Source of the DNA: an uncultured Verrucomicrobiota bacterium
Lineage (GTDB): Bacteria; Verrucomicrobiota; Verrucomicrobiae; Verrucomicrobiales; DEV007
DNA: 7,234 bases
Assembly (NCBI GenBank): GCA_902591645.1
Contig: CACJBM010000079.1
Coordinates: 1 to 7,234, forward strand
Direction: 5' to 3'
Below, piece by piece: positions 1 through 4,658 of this stretch; position 1 is the first letter of the stretch, and each line of letters opens with the position of its first letter. The translations under genes were made by a program, and so were the position numbers. Under the pieces are notes generated by a model, which made no database searches, had not been told where the DNA came from, and saw only the letters and a program-made list of their open reading frames with translations.

Positions 1-948
1 GATCAGTTCATGGCGCGTACGCACAAGCTCGGTGCAGACACCCGTTTTACCAGTTTAGTGCTTTCCTCGGACGGAGGTGTCGGTATGCCCACTAGGGCCA
101 ATACGCTTTCTTACTCCCGTACTGGGCAACCTATTCCTTCCTTTAATCGGCCAGCTATCGTTTTTGAACGCCTGTTTGGGTTAAAAGGTGATTCGATTGA
201 GGCACAGAGAAAGGGCCTGACCCGTACTGGAAGTCACCTTGACCTACTACTTGACGAGGCCAAGGAAATGCACCGTAAACTGGGCAAGGCGGATCAAGAG
301 AAGCTTGACCAGTATTTGACTTCAGTTCGCGAGATTGAGCTGGACGTTGAGCGTTCTGCTCAATGGTTAAATGTGCCTAGGCCCAAAGTGAATGCCGAAG
401 GGCTAAGCCTAGATGCGGACAGCGAAACGCCAGACAAGCTCATTCATACGATGCTCGATTTGATTGCTCTGGCTTTCCAGACTGATTCGACTCGCTTTGT
501 CACTTACCAGCTAGCAAGTATGCACGGGGCAATCTCTATAGCGAACAAGTTTCCAAAGCTACTTGGGTTTAATAAAGATGCTCATGGATTAGCTCATGGT
601 GCAGGTAAAGGAAGGGGTGCTGAAAATAGAGGAAAATGGGATCGTTATCAGGCAGAATGCTTGGCTTATTTACTGAAAAAATTGAGTAAGATGGAAGAAG
701 GCCATGGTTCTGTTCTGGACAATACCTGCATTTTTTATGGCAGTAGCAACAGCAAGACGCACAATAACACAAATTATCCACTGATCCTGGCTGGAGGGAA
801 GGAGATGGGATACAAGCATGGAAAATATCAAGTCTTCGATAAGGATGTTCCTCTTGCTAATCTCTTTGTTACTATGCAGAAAAGAATGGGACTTAAGTCT
901 GATTCTTTTGCTGATAGTTCAGGCGATCTTGATTCGTTCCTTCTGTAA
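1..948 (+). CDS. DUF1552 (HXXSHH family) protein, 3' part; N-terminus outside window
   Basis: The frame is open from base 1, so the ATG at 10 is internal: the visible protein begins DQFMARTHKLGADTRF, the usual mid-protein motif of DUF1552. 315 residues are visible; family members I know are roughly 430-460 residues, so about a quarter to a third is missing. Further family signatures are the stretch EEGHGSVLDNTCIFYGSSNS (residues 232-251), PLILAGG (260-266), and PLANLFVTMQKRMGL followed by a DSSGDL ending. Biochemical function is unknown. In Planctomycetes and Verrucomicrobia these proteins are typically Tat-exported and often sit beside DUF1592/DUF1588 cytochrome-type proteins; whether that holds here lies upstream of the window. 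The name-giving HxxSHH site seems degenerate, reading HGLAHG at residues 195-200. The stop codon overlaps the esterase start, indicating an operon. The family call is confident; any catalytic role is not. Confidence 0.88.
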   Translation, partial: DQFMARTHKLGADTRFTSLVLSSDGGVGMPTRANTLSYSRTGQPIPSFNRPAIVFERLFGLKGDSIEAQRKGLTRTGSHLDLLLDEAKEMHRKLGKADQEKLDQYLTSVREIELDVERSAQWLNVPRPKVNAEGLSLDADSETPDKLIHTMLDLIALAFQTDSTRFVTYQLASMHGAISIANKFPKLLGFNKDAHGLAHGAGKGRGAENRGKWDRYQAECLAYLLKKLSKMEEGHGSVLDNTCIFYGSSNSKTHNNTNYPLILAGGKEMGYKHGKYQVFDKDVPLANLFVTMQKRMGLKSDSFADSSGDLDSFLL

Positions 949-2009
949 TGATGATGATTGATAATAAGGTGAATATTTTTTCGCTTTTCTCTATTTGTAT
1001 TTTTTTTGCTTCTATCGGAATCACGATCGGTGATGAGAAAATAGAACCTTTAAGAAAGAAGGGTAACGGTAACTTTAAGATAGGTCCTAATTATAAGTTG
1101 GATCCTGATCTTAAAGATCAGGGTAATCCGAAGGGTAAGAATTTCCAGTTCTCAATGCTTTTAAAAGAGAGCAAGATATTTTCTGGTGACGACAAAACTC
1201 TTGACTTAAAGAATAAAAAAGTACGAACGGAACGTAAAATTTTTGTCTATATACCCAACTCATATAATGACGGAGACAAGGCTCCTATCATGATTATGCA
1301 TGACGGACCTAGTAGGTTAGATCTTGTCAGAAATGCACTTGATAATCTTACCATATCGGAAAATTCTGAACGAAAATTACCGCCATTCATTGCGATTTCT
1401 GTTCAAAACGGTGGCGATGACAGTAAGGGGAGTCAGAGGGGACTCGAATATGATACGATGTCTGGGCGTCTGGCCCTTTTTATAGAGAATGAGGTCTTGC
1501 CGGCCGTGCTCGCTGATGAGGTGATCAGAAAAGATTACCCTAACTTAGCTTTTACAGAGGACCCCTGGGGAAGGGCAGTCATGGGATGCAGTTCGGGAGG
1601 AGCTGCTGCGTTAACTATGGGATGGTTTAGGCCTGATCTATTCCGTCGACTGGTCACGTATTCAGGGACCTTTGTCGATCAGCAGGATGATGATGCACCG
1701 GAAGAAAGTGTCTATCCTTTAGGAGCATGGGAATACCATTCCGGTAAGAAGCTTATAGAGAAAAGTGAGAAGAAACCATTACGAATTTTCACTCATGTTT
1801 CAGAAAGTGATAACGGATATAAAGATCCAGAGAGTACATACCATAATTGGGTCATGGCAAATGAAAGAACCGCGGCTGCACTTAAAGCTAAGGGGTATGA
1901 ATACCGGTACTTATTTTCATTAAATTCTAAGCACTGTGATCGAGGGGTATTCGGCCATACTCTTGCTGATACCTTGGTCTGGGTATGGAGAGGGTATCAG
2001 AAAGAATAG
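948..2009 (+). CDS. Secreted esterase, enterochelin-esterase-like alpha/beta hydrolase (esterase D family)
   Basis: A 353-residue protein with a signal peptide: a short charged start (MIDNK), a hydrophobic stretch of about residues 8-28 (VNIFSLFSICIFFASIGITIG) and likely cleavage before DEK. The mature part matches the verrucomicrobial/planctomycete Fes/esterase D (PF00756) type: KIFVYIPNSYNDG, IMIMHDGPS, then GLEYDTMSGRLALFIENEVLP, the conserved helix before the nucleophile elbow. The elbow is G-C-S-S-G at residues 213-217, giving Ser215 as nucleophile. The likely acid is Glu286 or Asp288 in HVSESDN, and the likely base is His329 in NSKHCDRG, followed by the usual C-terminal LVWVWRGY helix. 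It probably hydrolyses an ester in the periplasm or outside the cell; the substrate cannot be read from sequence. Siderophore, acyl-sugar or feruloyl-type esters are all possible. Three ATGs lie in tandem at 948, 951 and 954; the first overlaps the DUF1552 TAA by one base. Confidence 0.88.
   Translation: MMMIDNKVNIFSLFSICIFFASIGITIGDEKIEPLRKKGNGNFKIGPNYKLDPDLKDQGNPKGKNFQFSMLLKESKIFSGDDKTLDLKNKKVRTERKIFVYIPNSYNDGDKAPIMIMHDGPSRLDLVRNALDNLTISENSERKLPPFIAISVQNGGDDSKGSQRGLEYDTMSGRLALFIENEVLPAVLADEVIRKDYPNLAFTEDPWGRAVMGCSSGGAAALTMGWFRPDLFRRLVTYSGTFVDQQDDDAPEESVYPLGAWEYHSGKKLIEKSEKKPLRIFTHVSESDNGYKDPESTYHNWVMANERTAAALKAKGYEYRYLFSLNSKHCDRGVFGHTLADTLVWVWRGYQKE
1104..1122. repeat. 19-bp perfect palindrome inside the esterase gene
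   Basis: CCTGATCTT and AAGATCAGG flank a single central A. As RNA this can fold as an 8-bp stem with a UAA loop. It encodes part of the PDLKDQG segment just after the signal peptide, so it may simply reflect codon choice. No U-tract follows, so it is not a terminator. Confidence 0.5.
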
Positions 2010-2065
2010 GATTAGGGTTTTATTTTTAATTTGTTAGCCAGCTTCTAGATGATAAGTTGTATCAA

Positions 2066-2617
2066 ATGAGAGCTGTATTAATGACTTCAATATGTAGTGT
2101 TTTAATTTTAGGTTGTGGGAATCAAGGTTCGGTAAATACGAGTGGAGGAGGTGAAGCGGGTCAGAATTCTGGGAACGAAGAGAAACCAGACCTGACGGGT
2201 TTAGACTATGAAGTTCAGGCAGATTTGGTGGTCATTACTAAAGGCAAAGGAGCCGGGCAGGTAATTATTCCAGGAGAAATAGAAGGATCTAAAGTTTCTG
2301 AAATTAGCAATAATGCTTTTTTCCGTAACATACAAATGACCAGTGTTACTATTCCTGACACAGTCACTTCCATCGGAAATAATGCCTTCGGAGGTTGCAT
2401 AGGATTAACCGCGGTTACTATACCGGCGAGTGTTACAAGTGTTGGGTCTTCTGCTTTTAGTGGTTGTCTTAATCTCAAGGAAGTGAAATTTCTTGGAGAT
2501 GCTCCGCTGGAAACTAAATATATGTTCAAGGATGCCCCTGTAACTATTTACTATGATCCGAGCAAGAGTGGGTGGAATAAACCTTTTGCAGGAAAGGTGC
2601 TAAAGCCTATAGAATAA
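2066..2617 (+). CDS. Small lipoprotein with BspA-type leucine-rich repeats (LRR_5)
   Basis: The protein is 183 residues from the ATG at 2066. A TTG at 2057 and an ATG at 2081 are alternative in-frame starts; all leave a usable signal. The N-terminus is a lipoprotein signal peptide with lipobox ILGC (Cys17), followed by a Gly/Ser/Asn/Glu-rich tether, so it is probably anchored to a membrane. The core opens with an [17 protein letters not shown] strand region and [20 protein letters not shown], a partial repeat. Two full 23-residue LRR_5 repeats follow (residues 92-114 and 115-137), with the pattern TxVTIPxxVTSxGxxAFxGCxxL. The end, with [14 protein letters not shown], resembles the cap commonly closing verrucomicrobial LRR_5 arrays. 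The family mediates protein or surface binding in some bacteria; the partner here is unknown. It starts about 56 bases after the esterase and may share its transcript. No strong Shine-Dalgarno sequence is visible. Confidence 0.82.
   Translation: MRAVLMTSICSVLILGCGNQGSVNTSGGGEAGQNSGNEEKPDLTGLDYEVQADLVVITKGKGAGQVIIPGEIEGSKVSEISNNAFFRNIQMTSVTIPDTVTSIGNNAFGGCIGLTAVTIPASVTSVGSSAFSGCLNLKEVKFLGDAPLETKYMFKDAPVTIYYDPSKSGWNKPFAGKVLKPIE
2339..2476 (+). repeat. Two tandem 69-bp LRR_5 repeat units
   Basis: Unit 1 is 2339-2407 and unit 2 is 2408-2476. Each encodes 23 residues with matching TxVTIPxxVTSxGxxAFxGCxxL spacing. The DNA has diverged more than the protein, so this is an old duplication kept by selection on the fold rather than a recent one. 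Confidence 0.8.
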
Positions 2618-2618
2618 A

Positions 2619-2648
2619 TTGACTAAAAACTAAGGTAATTATTTTTAT
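2619..2648 (+). promoter_or_regulatory. Possible sigma70-like promoter for the zinc-ribbon gene
   Basis: TTGACT (2619-2624, five of six bases of the -35 consensus) is followed by an AT-rich TTTTAT (2643-2648, four of six bases) at an 18-base spacing. This sits just after the lipoprotein stop and about 25 bases before the ATG at 2674. The -10 match is weak and the region is AT-rich throughout, so the match could be chance. If real, the zinc-ribbon gene is not solely dependent on read-through from the upstream genes. Confidence 0.3.
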
Positions 2649-2673
2649 CATCTATTAATTTAGATTTTTGGAA

Positions 2674-3840
2674 ATGCAGATTCATTGCCCCATTTGTTCG
2701 ACTTCGATTGATGTTTCTGAAGATCATGCAGGACATAAGGGGCGCTGTGTAAATTGCAGCACGAAATTTATTATACCTGATGAACCTGAGGGGAATATAG
2801 AGATTCTTGAGAAGGGAGAAACTGTCCAGGCACAATCAGAATCTGAGAGTTCAGCAGAACCGATGCAGCAAGGTGATGGTGAGTCTCGTGCTCCGACTTT
2901 GAATGTTCCGGCTCTGAATGTTCCAGCTGCTAGGTCATACACTGCAGTGAGACCTCAATTTCATAAGAAATCAGGATCACCAATGGGATTTATTTTCATA
3001 GTAGTGTTGGTTGTTGCGGCAGGTGCTGGTGGTTATTTTTATTTGTCAGGCAAAAAAATTACGATTGCAGACGCTAATGGTAATGGCGAAAAAGTAGAGA
3101 AAAAGGCTACCGAAAAGATTATTAAAGTTCCCATAAACGCACCTAACAAGGAGAGTGGAAATTCTGAGGAGGTTAACGCGCCGGAATTGAGTGAAAGTGC
3201 AGTACCTTTTAAAGTTCCGTTATCGGACGACGAAGTTTTTGAGTTTACAGATGAAGCGAGGGACCGTTCATTGGAATTTCTCGCATCTAATGATCAGGAA
3301 AAGCGGGAGAGTGTATATACTGCTTTTCGGGCATTAGGTGACAATTATAAGGAAACTTACGAGGGTCTATTAAGACAAATTAGGAACAAGCATTTAATTA
3401 CTCTTAACGATAAGTCTTCAGCTATTAAAAAAAGCCAAGTGGTTCCTGATGATATTAAAAATGCATATCAGGGCTGGAAGGATGTCGCGACTGCTGGGCT
3501 CAAGTTAGTAATGACAAAGTGGAGGGAGACTGAACCCGAGGAGTACAAAGCGAAATATTTGGAGATGGATAAAATCGTCCAAAATGCAGAAGGTCTTTAC
3601 TTGGAAATGGTCAAAGCTATGGAGGTTCCGCAGGGTAGTGAAGACGAATCGTTTCAGGAGTTGGTTGATCTTATCTCAGAGTTGGATTATGAGATTTCAT
3701 GGTCCTTGGGAGAGGATGATTTCTCTGCATCTGAAATGAGAGATCTTCTCAATGAAGCCAAGAACCTGGCAGGAGAAAAGGACCTTGTGGATTCTCTTTC
3801 AGGTGAACTGGGAAAGATGCAATCCGTTTACTTATGTTAA
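2674..3840 (+). CDS. Zinc-ribbon, single-TM membrane protein with helical extracytoplasmic region; probably 5' part of a frameshifted gene
   Basis: The start is taken as the ATG at 2674; a TTG at 2668 adds two residues. The reading frame gives 388 residues. Residues 5-28 form a short zinc ribbon, CPIC...CVNC (Cys5, Cys8, Cys25, Cys28), of the kind common at the N-terminus of planctomycete/verrucomicrobial membrane proteins. A low-complexity Ser/Glu/Gln linker with a doubled LNVPA motif follows. One transmembrane helix, GFIFIVVLVVAAGAGGYFYL (about 105-124), is followed by lysines. The remainder (about 150-380) is acidic, charged and helical. The likely topology is ribbon in the cytoplasm, helical part outside. 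The role is unknown. The frame ends at 3840 with an unnatural tail (QSVYLC), while a CAP domain continues in the +1 frame, so the intact product was probably about 524 residues (2674-4249). It may regulate or anchor the CAP domain; that is inference. Confidence 0.75.
   Translation: MQIHCPICSTSIDVSEDHAGHKGRCVNCSTKFIIPDEPEGNIEILEKGETVQAQSESESSAEPMQQGDGESRAPTLNVPALNVPAARSYTAVRPQFHKKSGSPMGFIFIVVLVVAAGAGGYFYLSGKKITIADANGNGEKVEKKATEKIIKVPINAPNKESGNSEEVNAPELSESAVPFKVPLSDDEVFEFTDEARDRSLEFLASNDQEKRESVYTAFRALGDNYKETYEGLLRQIRNKHLITLNDKSSAIKKSQVVPDDIKNAYQGWKDVATAGLKLVMTKWRETEPEEYKAKYLEMDKIVQNAEGLYLEMVKAMEVPQGSEDESFQELVDLISELDYEISWSLGEDDFSASEMRDLLNEAKNLAGEKDLVDSLSGELGKMQSVYLC
2896..2925 (+). repeat. Two tandem copies of a 15-bp unit encoding (T/A)LNVP
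   Basis: The 15-base unit at 2896-2910 is followed by a near-identical copy at 2911-2925, giving TLNVPALNVP in the flexible linker between the zinc ribbon and the membrane helix. It looks like a small slippage duplication in a region under little constraint. Confidence 0.6.
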
Positions 3841-4249
3841 AATTGAAGCTCATAATGAACAGTTAAATTGGGGGACTTCAGCCTATAAAAAGTTAGTTCA
3901 GCAGATTAACATCAGACGCGTTTCTCTTGGGTTAGGTGCATTGCGTCTTGATCAGACTCTAACCGTAGCTTCTGAAGTGCATTCTGGTGATATGCATTTC
4001 CAAAACTATTATTCTCATAGAAGTGCCGATGGAACTACTTATCTTGAGCGAGCAAAGAGTGCAGGATTTAATGGAAAATCTACGGGAGAATGTCTTTTCA
4101 GGTCGAGTGCGGATCCTGACGCTGCTTATAAGTCATGGTGGTACAATGATTCCCAAAGGTCGATCATGTTTTCGGCGAACTCTAATGCAGTGGGGGTAGG
4201 TAACGCTCAGAATTACTGGACTCTAAATACCGGAGAAATCAGCCAATAG
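3752..4249 (+). CDS. CAP/SCP (YkwD-like) domain, probably 3' part of the frameshifted zinc-ribbon-TM gene
   Basis: This frame is open from 3740, with ATG at 3752. The first 25 or so residues (KPRTWQEKRTLWILFQVNWE) look like an out-of-frame reading of the upstream gene, so 3752 is unlikely to be a true start. From NPFTYVKIEAHNEQLNW onward the protein is natural and matches the CAP superfamily (PF00188): KKLVQQINIRRVSLGLGALRLDQTL, then ASEVHSGDMHFQNYYSHRSADGTTYLERAKSAGF, TGEC, and AVGVGNAQNYW near the end. The YSH histidine (residue 89 counted from 3752) and the glutamate of TGEC (113) are kept. The second CAP histidine, usually in S-x-H-R, is replaced by Gln135 (NDSQR). Bacterial CAP proteins are extracytoplasmic; most have no proven activity. 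No signal peptide or Shine-Dalgarno sequence precedes it, which supports it being the end of the upstream gene. Confidence 0.72.
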   Translation: MKPRTWQEKRTLWILFQVNWERCNPFTYVKIEAHNEQLNWGTSAYKKLVQQINIRRVSLGLGALRLDQTLTVASEVHSGDMHFQNYYSHRSADGTTYLERAKSAGFNGKSTGECLFRSSADPDAAYKSWWYNDSQRSIMFSANSNAVGVGNAQNYWTLNTGEISQ

Positions 4250-4268
4250 TTATAGTCTTTCTTTGAGT

Positions 4269-4637
4269 CTATGGCCTTTGGGATGAATGGTGATGAAGAA
4301 TTGGACTATTGAGATTAGTATCAATTACAAATGTAAATCTGGCGTCACATTTTATTTCTTTAGCGTCCTCTTCGAAGTGGAAAGTGTACATGCCAGAAAG
4401 GATTGATATTCCTCCTTCAATTGTTTGTTCATTAATAGATTCTTTGCTGATGCTGACTCCGGCACCTGGACGCGAATGTAAATTAATAAAGTAATCACGT
4501 ATTGAATCGTGAGAATTGATTGGGGAGGGGGAAAAAGTTGAAACTAAAACAGCCCTCTCTGAGTACAGTGAGGCCACATCTTCAGTCCTTCCTTCATTTA
4601 TTGCATCTGCCCATTGGTTAAGAATATTGATTGCCAT
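4269..4637 (-). CDS. SnoaL / NTF2-like domain protein (CaMKII-association-domain-like)
   Basis: A compact 122-residue protein read from the ATG at 4635-4637. The pattern is that of the SnoaL-like/DUF4440/CaMKII-AD group of the NTF2 fold: a first helix with W9 and AINEGRTEDVASLYSERAVLVSTFS, then SIRDYFINL, a GMYTFHF strand, CDARFTFVIDT, and the hallmark C-terminal ILHHHSS (residues 113-119). The usual Trp before the last strand (WxIxxHHSS) is replaced by Ser-Pro. The fold makes a cone-shaped pocket used for small-molecule binding, isomerisation or oligomerisation; substrate and reaction cannot be assigned. It has no signal peptide, so it is probably cytoplasmic. It starts 21 bases after the CotH/LTD protein gene on the same strand and is probably its operon partner; no Shine-Dalgarno sequence is visible. 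Its stop faces that of the CAP frame 19 bases away. Confidence 0.8.
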   Translation of the reverse strand: MAINILNQWADAINEGRTEDVASLYSERAVLVSTFSPSPINSHDSIRDYFINLHSRPGAGVSISKESINEQTIEGGISILSGMYTFHFEEDAKEIKCDARFTFVIDTNLNSPILHHHSSQRP

Positions 4638-4658
4638 TTGTTTGAATGAATAGGGGTA

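Noticed and set aside
10..12. ATG at 10 as the start of the DUF1552 protein
   Set aside because: It lies in the middle of a conserved DQxxA...LGADTRF motif; the gene begins upstream of the window.
569..781. Small minus-strand open frame rich in Cys/Tyr/His
   Set aside because: Antisense to the well-supported DUF1552 gene, with no family resemblance; composition is typical of a shadow frame.
2031..2059. TTGTTA as a -35 box for the lipoprotein gene
   Set aside because: No acceptable -10 element at 15-19 bases; the AT-rich gap gives chance matches.
2215..2529. Minus-strand 104-codon open frame under the LRR lipoprotein
   Set aside because: Fully antisense to the repeat-encoding region; its length is explained by the repeated codons of the real gene.
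3752..3815. ATG at 3752 as the genuine start of a separate CAP protein
   Set aside because: The first 20 or so residues are a shifted reading of the upstream helical region, rich in Trp/Arg/Cys, with no signal peptide although CAP domains act outside the cytoplasm.
3800..3840. Programmed -1 frameshift
   Set aside because: Moving from the zinc-ribbon frame to the CAP frame needs +1 (or -2), not -1, and no classic slippery heptamer with a downstream pseudoknot is visible.
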